Source of the DNA: Bacteroides sp. 519
GTDB lineage: Bacteria > Bacteroidota > Bacteroidia > Bacteroidales > Bacteroidaceae
Assembly: GCF_010500955.1 (NCBI RefSeq)
Contig: NZ_QVMJ01000008.1
Span: forward strand, 36,218 to 100,217
Length of the DNA stretch: 64,000 bases
Direction: 5' to 3'
The notes below the pieces were generated by a model that had not been told where the DNA came from, searched no databases, and saw only the letters and a program-made list of their open reading frames with translations. This document shows, one piece after another, positions 27,036 through 35,362 of the stretch (position 1 is the stretch's first letter; the number at the start of each line of letters is the position of its first letter). Made by a program: the position numbers and the translations under genes.

Positions 27036-27060
27036 GGCTACGCATAAAAATTGCGTAGTC
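27036..27060 (+). terminator. Hairpin after metH
   Basis: CTACGCA (27038-27044) pairs with TGCGTAG (27052-27058) around a 7-nt loop. A short T-containing tail follows; moderate terminator. Confidence 0.55.
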
Positions 27061-27097
27061 ATCCTTTTCCTTTGTACCGTCAAACTAAGATACAGTT

Positions 27098-27847
27098 ATG
27101 GAACAAAGAATAAAGGATAAATTAATAGATATAGAAAGAGAGCAGCATATAAAAATACTTTTTGCTGCTGAATCAGGTAGCCGTGCATGGGGATTCCCAT
27201 CACCGGATAGTGACTATGATGTACGTTTTATATTCATCCGTGCGACTGATGACTATCTTACTATTCAAAAGAAAGCCGACCAGTTAACCTTTCCTATAGA
27301 CGACGAATTGGATATAAGCGGTTGGGAGCTTGGAAAAACACTTCAACTGATAACTAAATCGAATTCTTCACCATTTGAATGGTTGCAATCACCAGTTGTT
27401 TATAATACAACAGCATCATTCCATCAGGATATGTGGACATTGTGTCAACATTATTTCTGTGCCCGAACCAATGCCCATCATTATATTGGAATAGCAAAAG
27501 GCGCAATGAATAGTTTGAAAGGCGATGAATTGAAGATAAAAAAACTTTTCTATATACTTCGCCCTCTGTTGGCTGCCCTGTGGTGTGTTGATAAAGGTTC
27601 AATTCCTCCAATGAATATCTATCCATTATTAGAATTACTGCCTGCCAACTTAAAACAGATAGTACACAACTTGATAGACTTAAAAGCAAGCTCAGAGGAA
27701 CGATGTACCATACCAATAACCGGTATACTAAAATTATGGATTGATGAGACTTTTGATTATTGCACGCAGAAAAGTCAATCCTTAGAAAAAGTACAATTTG
27801 ATATAAAAGAAGCAGATACTTTTTTTAGAAAAACAATCAAAAAATGA
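27098..27847 (+). CDS. RlaP-type (RNA-repair-associated) DNA polymerase beta-family nucleotidyltransferase 1
   Basis: A 249-aa protein matching the RlaP family (PF10127). The catalytic motif is ESGSRAWGFPSPDSDYDVRF: the GS pair, then DxD metal ligands. The downstream DELDISGWELGKTLQLI and NSSPFEWLQSPVVY are family signatures, and a helical C-terminal half follows. RlaP proteins are named for association with RNA ligases and are proposed to process or add to damaged RNA ends. It overlaps the next RlaP gene by 4 bp (ATGA), and ligase, Hen1 and Pnkp genes follow within 7 kb. Confidence 0.88.
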   Translation: MEQRIKDKLIDIEREQHIKILFAAESGSRAWGFPSPDSDYDVRFIFIRATDDYLTIQKKADQLTFPIDDELDISGWELGKTLQLITKSNSSPFEWLQSPVVYNTTASFHQDMWTLCQHYFCARTNAHHYIGIAKGAMNSLKGDELKIKKLFYILRPLLAALWCVDKGSIPPMNIYPLLELLPANLKQIVHNLIDLKASSEERCTIPITGILKLWIDETFDYCTQKSQSLEKVQFDIKEADTFFRKTIKK

Positions 27848-28905
27848 CAATACAGGAAATAAAAGAAAAAGGACTCTTGCTGTTTGAATGTATAAGTGGG
27901 AGTAAAGCTTACGGTCTGGACACACCGCAATCGGATACGGATTTGAAAGGCGTATTTTATCTGCCCAAAGAAAAGTTTTATGGTTTAGAATATACTCCAC
28001 AAATAAACAATGAAACCAATGATGAAGTTTATTACGAGCTTGGGCGGTTTGTGGAGTTATTGTACAAAAATAATCCCAACCTCCTTGAGGTACTGGAAAT
28101 TCCTGCTGATTGTATATTATACAAACATCCGCTGATGGATAAACTAAGTGTTGAATTGTTCTTGTCCAAGCTCTGTAAAGACACCTTTGCCGGATATGCA
28201 CATTCTCAGATACGGAAAGCCAGAGGCTATAAAAAGAAAATAGTAAACCCTATGGATAAGGAACGAAAGGGTGTACTCGACTTCTGCTATATTCTGGAAG
28301 GATATTCATCTGTTCCGGTAAAAGAGTGGTTAACAAAGAGTCATTTTTTGCAGGAGCAGTGCGGGCTTAGTTGCATATCACATAGTAAAGGAATGTATGC
28401 CTTGTTTTATGATGAAGACAAAACACGCGGATACAAAGGAATAATACATAATCCGGCTGCAAATGAAGTTTCGCTATCATCCATAGAAAAGGGAGATCAG
28501 CAAGTAGCTTACCTTAGCTTTAACATAGAAGCCTATTCCATGTATTGCAAAGAATATAAAGAATATTGGGAATGGGTGGAAGAACGGAACGATGCCAGAT
28601 ATATGAACAACCAACAGCATGGTAAGAATTACGATTCGAAAAACATGATGCACACCATTCGCTTATTGCAAGTAGCCGAAGAAATACTTCGTGACGGAAA
28701 ATTGAATGTAAGACGAACCAATCGTGAGCAATTGTTAAATATAAAATCGGGTAAAATGGAATACGATGATTTGTTAACTATGGCCAACGAAATGATGGAT
28801 AATATAAATCATTATGCAGAGACTTCGACTCTACAAGACAAACCAGATATGGAAAGGATAGAAAAAGTGCTGGTGGAGATAAGAGAAGAATTGTATAAAG
28901 CATAA
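27844..28905 (+). CDS. RlaP-type nucleotidyltransferase 2 (longer subfamily)
   Basis: A 353-aa member of the same polymerase beta superfamily as its neighbour. The active-site motif is ISGSKAYGLDTPQSDTDLKG, with GS and DxD intact. Downstream are YYELGRFVELLYKNNPNLLE and a YxHSQIRKARGYKKK basic helix that may bind RNA. The two adjacent copies differ strongly, so they are probably a functional pair rather than a recent duplication. Substrate unknown; context suggests RNA. Confidence 0.85.
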   Translation: MTIQEIKEKGLLLFECISGSKAYGLDTPQSDTDLKGVFYLPKEKFYGLEYTPQINNETNDEVYYELGRFVELLYKNNPNLLEVLEIPADCILYKHPLMDKLSVELFLSKLCKDTFAGYAHSQIRKARGYKKKIVNPMDKERKGVLDFCYILEGYSSVPVKEWLTKSHFLQEQCGLSCISHSKGMYALFYDEDKTRGYKGIIHNPAANEVSLSSIEKGDQQVAYLSFNIEAYSMYCKEYKEYWEWVEERNDARYMNNQQHGKNYDSKNMMHTIRLLQVAEEILRDGKLNVRRTNREQLLNIKSGKMEYDDLLTMANEMMDNINHYAETSTLQDKPDMERIEKVLVEIREELYKA

Positions 28906-28935
28906 TCAATTGTATGTTTTCTGCTTAAAATATCT

Positions 28936-28943
28936 TATATTTG
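28936..28943 (+). promoter_or_regulatory. -7 box of the DUF3791-DUF3990 pair
   Basis: TATATTTG matches TAnnTTTG, 28 bp before the DUF3791 ATG, so the pair has its own promoter inside the repair island. Confidence 0.55.
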
Positions 28944-28971
28944 CTTTTAGCAATCTTTTAAATGTGAAATT

Positions 28972-29232
28972 ATGACAACTATCCATTCTGAGAAAAACGT
29001 ACGTAAGTTGGATAAAGCAACAAGTGATAAAATTAGTTTTATCAGTTTTATTATACCTGAATTTGCTGCCGCATTTAAAATAAATATAGCAGAAGCATAT
29101 CATTATTTAGTTCGCTATGGAGGCTTTGATTTTTTAACAAAGAACTGGTGGGCATTACATACAGATAATAAATACTGGGCATTGCTTGATATATATGATG
29201 TGTGTCGCAAAAATGGAGGATATTTGAAATGA
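28972..29232 (+). CDS. DUF3791 family protein, likely antitoxin partner
   Basis: An 86-aa helical protein resembling DUF3791: DKISFISFIIPEFAAAFKIN, then AEAYHYLVRYGGFDFL and LDIYDVCRKNGGYLK. Such proteins are usually found directly before DUF3990 genes; here the stop overlaps the DUF3990 start by 4 bp. The order suggests an antitoxin-toxin pair, but this is inferred from context. No DNA-binding motif is evident. Confidence 0.75.
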   Translation: MTTIHSEKNVRKLDKATSDKISFISFIIPEFAAAFKINIAEAYHYLVRYGGFDFLTKNWWALHTDNKYWALLDIYDVCRKNGGYLK

Positions 29233-29912
29233 ATGTTTATCATGGAAGCTATACTGCTATCTCGCAGATTGACTTGTCTAAATGTGAAAAATACAAAGAT
29301 TTTGGACAAGGATTTTATGTCACCCGTTTTCGCCAACAAGCAGAAGAATGGGCAAAGAAAATTGGACAAAAGAATAATACTCAAGGTGTAGTTACCGAAT
29401 TTGAGTTTTTCGAAAGCGCATTTTCTTCGTGGAACTATAAAGTGTTGCGTTTTGAAAATTATTCTAATGAATGGTTGGATTTTATCGTGTTAAATAGAAA
29501 TCCCAAAAATAACGTTCCCGCACACGATTATGATATAGTAGAGGGACCTGTTGCTGATGATAAGATACAACGACGTTTGGACAAATTTTTAAGTGGTAAA
29601 ATTTCAAGAGAAGATTTTCTTAAAGAACTTCGTTATCATGAAGAAACTCATCAAATTTGTTTTTGTACGCAGAGAGCATTAATGATGATTGAGAATAAAA
29701 CAGATGCAAATACTGATATATTGTTTAATATCGAAGATATTGGAGAACAAATAATAGAAGCTTTAATCTTTGATTATAATATTAATGAAGAAAAAGCTAC
29801 AGATGTTTTCTTCTCTTCTCAAATTTTTCTTTTGCTATCAAACGAATCTACTGAATTCCACAAAAAAACATGGCAGGAAATTTACGAACTCTTGAAAGAG
29901 GAGTTGAAATAA
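29229..29912 (+). CDS. DUF3990 ADP-ribosyltransferase-like toxin with C-terminal DUF3791-like tail
   Basis: A 227-aa protein. The N-terminus NVYHGSYTAISQIDLSKCEK, then KDFGQGFYVTRFRQQAEEWA, follows the H...GxGFY(V/L)T pattern of DUF3990, a clan of ADP-ribosyltransferase-like folds; later AHDYDIVEGPVADDKIQRRL carries a possible catalytic Glu. The last 75 residues (IGEQIIEALIFDYNINEEKA onward) resemble the DUF3791 fold of the upstream partner. I start at ATG 29229, overlapping the partner; an in-frame ATG at 29202 lies inside it. Target is unknown. Confidence 0.75.
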   Translation: MNVYHGSYTAISQIDLSKCEKYKDFGQGFYVTRFRQQAEEWAKKIGQKNNTQGVVTEFEFFESAFSSWNYKVLRFENYSNEWLDFIVLNRNPKNNVPAHDYDIVEGPVADDKIQRRLDKFLSGKISREDFLKELRYHEETHQICFCTQRALMMIENKTDANTDILFNIEDIGEQIIEALIFDYNINEEKATDVFFSSQIFLLLSNESTEFHKKTWQEIYELLKEELK

Positions 29913-29921
29913 TGAAATACA

Positions 29922-29943
29922 TTATAGCTGCTTTTAGCTATAA
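29922..29943 (+). terminator. Short hairpin after the DUF3990 gene
   Basis: TTATAGCT (29922-29929) pairs with AGCTATAA (29936-29943). It may end the toxin-antitoxin transcript, but no good T run follows. Confidence 0.35.
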
Positions 29944-29955
29944 AATCAAGAATAA

Positions 29956-30474
29956 ATGAACATCGAAACAGAACGTTTACTACTTCGTCCGATTATAGAA
30001 AGCGACGCAGACGACATTTACGAGTATTCCAAAAACAAAAATGTAGGCATTAATGCAGGATGGGAAGCCCATAAAAGCATTGAAGAAACACGTGAGGTAA
30101 TGAAAACAGTATTCCTCAATCAGGAGTCTGTATTTGGTATAGTGCTGAAAGAAACAGGCAAATTGTTTGGTACCATTGGTTTGATTACCGACCCCAAAAG
30201 AAAAAACGAAAAAGTAAGAATGATTGGCTATGCTATTGGGGAAGACTACTGGGGAAAAGGCTATATGACCGAGGCTGTTACCGCCTTATTGCGTTTTGGG
30301 TTTGAGGAATTAAACCTTGATTTGATTTCTGCATACTGCTATTCATATAATGAAGGTTCGAAGAATGTATTGAAAAAATGTGGATTCCGCTATGAGGGCC
30401 GACTGTATCTAGCAGAAAGACGTTACGACGACGAAGTGCTTGATTGCGAATGCTATGCGATCGAGATGAAATAA
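29956..30474 (+). CDS. GNAT acetyltransferase (RimJ/RimL-like)
   Basis: A 172-aa N-acetyltransferase. NIETERLLLRPIIESDADDIYEY is the RimJ/L-type start; MIGYAIGEDYWGKGYMTEAV holds the acetyl-CoA motif (Q/R-x-x-G-x-G/A equivalent), and SYNEGSKNVLKKCGFRYEGR the late conserved N-x-x-S..KxGF. Substrate unknown. It is 17 bp upstream of hen1 in the same direction, so it may be carried in the repair operon, but such genes are also common hitchhikers. Confidence 0.9.
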   Translation: MNIETERLLLRPIIESDADDIYEYSKNKNVGINAGWEAHKSIEETREVMKTVFLNQESVFGIVLKETGKLFGTIGLITDPKRKNEKVRMIGYAIGEDYWGKGYMTEAVTALLRFGFEELNLDLISAYCYSYNEGSKNVLKKCGFRYEGRLYLAERRYDDEVLDCECYAIEMK

Positions 30475-30491
30475 TTAAAGCACAATCAATA

Positions 30492-31784
30492 ATGATACTG
30501 AAAATAAAGAGCGACAACCACTACCTGCTGGATATTCTTTATAAGAATCCGGATACCGACTTTGGACTCTATTTTAAGTCCATGAAAAACGGGCAGGTAG
30601 TTGGCAATGCCGTGAGCAAACATTGCTACGAAGTGGTATTTCAAGATACCCGTTACAGTTATATGCCCGAAGATGCCAACCAAATGGATTATCAAAGCTA
30701 TTGCTCGCCACTAGCAATTTTGCATATCTGTAACGAATTGTTTAATCATCTGCTGAAAAGCAAAGAAGAATACGAAGTAAAAGAAATAGCTTGGTTACAT
30801 ATAACACAGGGCGAAGCCGATACAGAAAGCTGTACGATAGAAGTTCCATCGTTTTATATTGACTCTTCGTGGTACCGGAAAGGGAAGTTTTTACTATCCA
30901 AATACTTCGAAGGAATATTGGTAGAGCAACAAAGCAATCGTATATTTAAACTGACCATTACAGCCAAGAGTATATTCGAAGCTTTCAACTTGTTGGCACT
31001 CGTAGCCCTGTTTACCCATGCAACAAACGAATACAGCATTTATACTTATATAGACGAACATTTGGCACAAAAGTACGGACGCATCTTGACCAACATTGAT
31101 AATGTTCCCTATTTTGTATTTTACCTCTTCATTATGCGTGCAGTTAAATCACCGCAACAATTTGAAGAACTGAAGCCTGTATTCGAGAACTATCTGGCAA
31201 AGAATGGTTTGGAAGCCAATCTGGTTCTTATGGGAACTACCCGCCAGCGGCTGGAGTTTATAACCAAACAGTTGGAGGCCGATATACCTGTTCTTGATAT
31301 TGGGTGTGGAGAATTTATGTATTATAAAAAGATGATGCAGAAAGGTTTTACTGCACCTTACCATGCAGTAGATCAGGATGCCCGGTTCGTTAAACTGTCG
31401 GAATCAGTTGGTCGCAGGTACGATGAAGACAATTTACACTTTTATAGTTCGGTAGATGAGTTTACATCTTCCGAGAAGGTAAATATCATTATGACCGAAG
31501 TGATTGAACACAACCCATTGGCCGAAGTTCCGAAGTTGATTGGTAAAGCATTGTCGTACAACTTCAACAAACTGATAATAACCACCCCGAATGCAGAATT
31601 CAACCAACACTATACAATGGATAGTGATATGCGGCATGAGGATCATCATTTTGAACCTACTCGTCAGGAGTTTAAGGAATTGATAGAAACATGTACAGCA
31701 AACATGTCTTTGAATATAGAATATTTTCAACTGGGCGATAGCTTGAATGGAATTCAGCCTACACAAGGATGTATAATTAGTTAG
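30492..31784 (+). CDS. hen1: Bacterial Hen1 3'-terminal RNA ribose 2'-O-methyltransferase
   Basis: It methylates the 2'-OH of the 3' end of cut RNA so that the repaired junction resists further cleavage. The 430-aa protein has the bacterial N-terminal domain (about 1-240), known to stimulate the partner ligase, and a C-terminal methyltransferase: VLDIGCGEFMYYKKM (AdoMet site), MTEVIEHNP with the metal-ligand E..EH pair, and HEDHHFEPTRQEF with the paired His. These are the Hen1 catalytic metal residues. I start at ATG 30492 (MILKIKSDNHYLLDIL), 18 bp after the GNAT gene. Confidence 0.92.
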   Translation: MILKIKSDNHYLLDILYKNPDTDFGLYFKSMKNGQVVGNAVSKHCYEVVFQDTRYSYMPEDANQMDYQSYCSPLAILHICNELFNHLLKSKEEYEVKEIAWLHITQGEADTESCTIEVPSFYIDSSWYRKGKFLLSKYFEGILVEQQSNRIFKLTITAKSIFEAFNLLALVALFTHATNEYSIYTYIDEHLAQKYGRILTNIDNVPYFVFYLFIMRAVKSPQQFEELKPVFENYLAKNGLEANLVLMGTTRQRLEFITKQLEADIPVLDIGCGEFMYYKKMMQKGFTAPYHAVDQDARFVKLSESVGRRYDEDNLHFYSSVDEFTSSEKVNIIMTEVIEHNPLAEVPKLIGKALSYNFNKLIITTPNAEFNQHYTMDSDMRHEDHHFEPTRQEFKELIETCTANMSLNIEYFQLGDSLNGIQPTQGCIIS

Positions 31785-31809
31785 TTGAAAGTTGTAAGCT
31801 TTAGAAAAG

Positions 31810-32994
31810 ATGGAAGATCTGAAGAAATTAAAAAATAGAATAGACCGTTTTTGTGCGAACAAGGTAAATGCTTTTTCGCCTACCATATCTCCTGCGCCAA
31901 AATCATTGGAACGTAATGAAATTGAAAGTATAGATAAAGCAGTTCGCTTCTTTTATAAAAATGAGGTAACAGAGATAGTGGTTCAGAAGAAATATATGGG
32001 TTCGTACTGCGATATCTATCTACATAAAAACCTGAAAGATACATATTTTGTAAGCCGTAATGGGTATATGATAGATTTCATAGACATGGAAGCTGCAAGA
32101 GAAGCATGTCGGGAGTTGCATGGCAGAATGGACTGGACAAACTTGAACATTGCAATCATACAATCGGAAATGATGCCGTGGAGCGTGTTAGGAAAAGGCT
32201 TGATTGAGAACGAATTTGTAGCTTATCTCAATGTGCACCGTAATCATTCGGATTTTCTGTTGCAATCCGGGTTATATGATAAAATGGCCAAGGTAAAAGC
32301 ATCTGCTGCTTACAAAGAGTATATGGCCGACAAAGAAAATCTTTCGCATAAAGAATTACGAATAAAGTATCCACACCATATCCTTCGTCAATACGATTCG
32401 TTAACCCAGTTCAATTTACTTGATTTGGAGGCTTATAAAAAGAGTTTGAATATTTATGAAGAGCAGATAAACCACTTTGGCCGTCAGGGTGATATTTACT
32501 TTAAACCATTTAACATCCTCAAAAAGATATTTGATGATGGTACAGAAGAGTTTGTAAACGATAATCTGAGTTATGCAGAAGTAAACAGTGATGAGTTTAT
32601 GCATCTTTCTATCAGGAACGATGAAGAATTAGCCGGCTCTATAGATAAGATATATGCTTGGTTTGCGACTTTGGAAAAGAATCTGGAAGAAGGAATATTG
32701 GTAAAACCCCGTCAGGCTTTTATAAAAGGTTTGCCTCCTGCATTCAAGATAAGGAACAATCAGTATCTTACTATGATTTACGGCGTTGATTATCAGAACC
32801 ATTACAATGGTTATCTGCAAAAAAGAAATGTCAGCCGGAAACTAGAATGTTCCATAAACGACTGGATGCTGAACTGGGAATTGCTTAAGGTGAAGTATCA
32901 AGACATAGATAAAGAGAACTATTTCTTTAAGAATCTGGTGCTGGACCGTATCATGGGCGAGAATGTAGAATCTACTTTAGACAAACGGTTGTAA
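31810..32994 (+). CDS. Stand-alone RNA ligase related to the Pnkp ligase domain
   Basis: A 394-aa ATP-dependent ligase. Nucleotidyltransferase motifs: VVQKKYMGSYCDIYL (motif I, K-x-M-G-S with the adenylated Lys), IAIIQSEMMPWSV (III), EEGILVKPRQ (IV) and PPAFKIRNNQYL (V). The length and these motifs match the ligase module of the bacterial Pnkp/Hen1 enzyme, in which kinase, phosphatase and ligase are normally one protein; here it is a separate gene 25 bp after hen1. It would seal healed and methylated RNA ends. An RNA substrate is inferred from neighbours. Confidence 0.82.
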   Translation: MEDLKKLKNRIDRFCANKVNAFSPTISPAPKSLERNEIESIDKAVRFFYKNEVTEIVVQKKYMGSYCDIYLHKNLKDTYFVSRNGYMIDFIDMEAAREACRELHGRMDWTNLNIAIIQSEMMPWSVLGKGLIENEFVAYLNVHRNHSDFLLQSGLYDKMAKVKASAAYKEYMADKENLSHKELRIKYPHHILRQYDSLTQFNLLDLEAYKKSLNIYEEQINHFGRQGDIYFKPFNILKKIFDDGTEEFVNDNLSYAEVNSDEFMHLSIRNDEELAGSIDKIYAWFATLEKNLEEGILVKPRQAFIKGLPPAFKIRNNQYLTMIYGVDYQNHYNGYLQKRNVSRKLECSINDWMLNWELLKVKYQDIDKENYFFKNLVLDRIMGENVESTLDKRL

Positions 32995-32998
32995 GAAA

Positions 32999-33640
32999 AT
33001 GAAAAAGATAGAATTAGTTCCTGTAATAGAAATATGGGGAGATAGCAGTTTTTTTATATCTCCCGAGAATGGACCATATTGGGAATATGCTGAGGACTAT
33101 GAAAAAGCACACACAGCATGTTTGATAGCCAGTGGTTATGAATCAATGCAATCCTATTCTATAGGATCTAACTTTTATGAATTAAGTGCAATTTCTGATG
33201 CAAACCTATTATGGGAGGTAAAAAATAGAACAGAGGGTTCTCAAATAGATGAAATCTGTTCTTTCGATGGAGGGTGTGTATTAAAGATAGACGGAAAGGA
33301 TATGCTTTTTCCACAATGCTGTGGCAGTTTAAGCGATATACAGCACTGGCAAGAACTGACAAAGGGGCAATATGAATGGTTTTGGCAGGGCCATCCGCAA
33401 CCTACTATAAAAATAGAAGATGATAAAATAATTATGGAATTACTGTCTGATGGTTATGAAAAATTTGTTCCACCACCATCAGAAACAAGATTGATAATTG
33501 ATATTAATGATTTAAAGGATGCTCTAAAAGAAACCATGGAAAAGACAAAAATATTTGCGGATCGTATTGATAAATTGGCTAAAGACTTTTTAGATATTGA
33601 TAAACCAAGTGATATTTTAGTTTGGGGCTTGTATCCCTAA
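32999..33640 (+). CDS. Uncharacterised 213-aa protein inside the RNA-repair operon
   Basis: I do not recognise the family. It has no signal peptide or membrane span; notable are many Trp/aromatic residues (IEIWGDSSFFISPENGPYWE, QYEWFWQGHPQP), a Cys-rich CSFDGGCVLKIDGKDMLFPQ segment followed by CCGSLSDIQHWQ, and a C-terminal charged helix (KETMEKTKIFADRIDKLAKD). It lies 4 bp after the ligase gene and 19 bp before the kinase gene, so it belongs to the operon. It could be a repair accessory or an immunity-like cargo protein. Confidence 0.55.
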   Translation: MKKIELVPVIEIWGDSSFFISPENGPYWEYAEDYEKAHTACLIASGYESMQSYSIGSNFYELSAISDANLLWEVKNRTEGSQIDEICSFDGGCVLKIDGKDMLFPQCCGSLSDIQHWQELTKGQYEWFWQGHPQPTIKIEDDKIIMELLSDGYEKFVPPPSETRLIIDINDLKDALKETMEKTKIFADRIDKLAKDFLDIDKPSDILVWGLYP

Positions 33641-33659
33641 TTGTATATGTTTAGATAAA

Positions 33660-34574
33660 ATGAAAAAGAATCCACAACTATTAATATTGGTAGGTGCTCC
33701 CGGATCGGGTAAATCTACTTTTGCAAAATACTTTATCCGCACTGAAGAGAATTGGATACGCCTTAGTCGGGATGATTTCCGTACAATGCATTTTACCTAT
33801 TCCAATCTTTCTGTACACGAAGAATGTTTGATAACCGATATGATTGATGCCTCTATCCATGCATTACTAAAAAAGAAAAGTAATGTGATAATAGACGCTA
33901 CGCACTGTCGGGCTGATTATCTGGAGCATTATATCAATAAGTTTAATCACCTGGCCGATATCTCTTTTAAGATTTTTGAGGCGGATGCCAAAGTTATTGC
34001 AGAAAGGTGCGAGAAACGACAACAGGAAACCGGAAAACGTATTTCAGTCAATGTACAACGGCATTTTTTAAGTGACTTGAAGGAGTTGAAAAAGACTTTC
34101 GACTTCTCTACCCGTCCGAAAACGGAAGAAAAAACCTCGTTGCTGGAACAAGATAAATCTTTGCCTAAAGCAATCATCTGCGATCTTGATGGTACACTGG
34201 CGTTGATGGATAACCGTAACCCGTTTGATGCTACACATGCCGATAAGGATGAACTGAATGAGCCTGTAGCAAATGTGTTGAAAACATTTGCCAGTCAGGG
34301 ATACCAGATACTTTTGGTGTCGGGTCGTGAAGATCGTTTCCGTGAACCTACGGTTCGTTTCCTTGAAAAACATGCCATAACTTATCACCAGCTGTGGATG
34401 CGTCCTTCGAAGGATTATAGAAAAGATTCGATCATCAAAAGAGAAATCTTTGCTGCAGAAATAAATGGAAAGTATTATATCGACTTTATCCTTGACGATC
34501 GTAATCAGGTAGTTGATATGTGGCGCAAGGAGTTAAAGTTAACTTGTTTTCAGGTGAATTACGGGGAGTTTTGA
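33660..34574 (+). CDS. pnkp: T4-type polynucleotide 5'-kinase / 3'-phosphatase
   Basis: It heals broken RNA or DNA ends by phosphorylating 5'-OH and removing 2',3'-cyclic or 3' phosphates. The 304-aa protein is the size of T4 Pnkp (301 aa). N-terminal kinase: LVGAPGSGKSTFAKYF (P-loop) and RLSRDDFRTM with the general-base Asp, then IIDATHCRADYLE. C-terminal HAD phosphatase: AIICDLDGTLALMDNRNPFD with the nucleophile Asp, LLVSGREDRFREPT, and YIDFILDDRNQVV with late Asp ligands. This differs from the metallophosphatase type in Clostridium Pnkp. Last gene of the repair cluster. Confidence 0.9.
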   Translation: MKKNPQLLILVGAPGSGKSTFAKYFIRTEENWIRLSRDDFRTMHFTYSNLSVHEECLITDMIDASIHALLKKKSNVIIDATHCRADYLEHYINKFNHLADISFKIFEADAKVIAERCEKRQQETGKRISVNVQRHFLSDLKELKKTFDFSTRPKTEEKTSLLEQDKSLPKAIICDLDGTLALMDNRNPFDATHADKDELNEPVANVLKTFASQGYQILLVSGREDRFREPTVRFLEKHAITYHQLWMRPSKDYRKDSIIKREIFAAEINGKYYIDFILDDRNQVVDMWRKELKLTCFQVNYGEF

Positions 34575-34637
34575 AAAAAACTTCTTATTTTTGTTTTAGA
34601 TATGTCTGCAATAATTTATTTTTAAAAGAATAATGAA

Positions 34638-34883
34638 ATGACTGTATTAGAATTAGAAAGTCGGAAAGCGTTATTGGTTCGTGAAATACTTACTGATATA
34701 AACGATGAAGACACATTTAGAAAACTAAATGCCTGTTTTCAGGATTTACGAAAGGAAAGGAATGACCTTCCTTCTTTATCTTCCGGATTATTTAAGGATT
34801 TAGTAGCAAAAGCTACAAAAGAAGATGAACAAGGCTTATGTATCAGTACAGATGAACTGAATAAAGATATTGAAGCATGGTGA
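34638..34883 (+). CDS. Antitoxin-like protein, second ParE module
   Basis: An 81-aa helical, acidic protein (MTVLELESRKALLVREILTD to STDELNKDIEAW). The end, with ST(D/E)EL before a final helix, is typical of ParE/RelE-associated antitoxins that number many in Bacteroidota. It overlaps the toxin gene by 7 bp. A TATTTTTG -7 box lies at 34586-34593. Confidence 0.78.
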   Translation: MTVLELESRKALLVREILTDINDEDTFRKLNACFQDLRKERNDLPSLSSGLFKDLVAKATKEDEQGLCISTDELNKDIEAW

Positions 34884-35185
34884 TAAAATGGACCCCATTA
34901 GCTCGTAGATCTTTAAAGGATGTGTATCTGTTTTATTTACCCCAAACAGGTAAAAAGAAAGCATTGGAAATAATAAATCAGATTAAAGATGAAACAAATT
35001 ATTTATTGATATTTCCTGAAATGGGTGCTTTTGAGGTTATTGATGAGATTAAAACCCCATATAGATATATTATTAAAAACAAATGTAAGTTATATTACAG
35101 TGTTTTATCTGATTACATTCGTGTTGATTTTGTATGGGATACACGAAGAAACCCTGAATATTTACGTCAATATCTAATAGATTGA
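34877..35185 (+). CDS. ParE/RelE-family toxin
   Basis: A 102-aa toxin-like protein: IKWTPLARRSLKDVYLFYL is the ParE N-terminal helix, IFPEMGAFEVIDEIKTPYRY then IIKNKCKLYYSVLSDYI the beta sheet, and VDFVWDTRRNPEYL the C-terminal strand with the D-x-R-x-x-P pattern. It follows the antitoxin with overlap, the standard order. It closes the repair island, so may stabilise it. Confidence 0.85.
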   Translation: MVIKWTPLARRSLKDVYLFYLPQTGKKKALEIINQIKDETNYLLIFPEMGAFEVIDEIKTPYRYIIKNKCKLYYSVLSDYIRVDFVWDTRRNPEYLRQYLID

Positions 35186-35325
35186 TATACAGAGTTCACA
35201 AATTTCATTCAGACATTACCAAATGAGAACATTGTGAACTCTGTAATACTTCTCTCCTTTATTCCAAATATTAAGAATTTCCCCGATATTTTTATTCTTT
35301 TGTTTCTTTTAATCGTTTTATTCTT

Positions 35326-35333
35326 TACTTTTG
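35326..35333 (+). promoter_or_regulatory. -7 box of the symporter operon
   Basis: TACTTTTG matches TAnnTTTG, with TTTG at 35299-35302 as a possible -33. It lies within a longer in-frame reading (from 35234) and supports the shorter start at 35363 for the small accessory protein. Confidence 0.6.
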
Positions 35334-35362
35334 TGCGAAATTTAATCATAAAGAAGTGCAAA

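Noticed and set aside
29912..29959. 15-codon mini-ORF bridging the DUF3990 stop and the GNAT start (TAATG and ATGA junctions)
   Set aside because: Neat overlaps at both ends, but it is too short to support as a gene and overlaps a hairpin.
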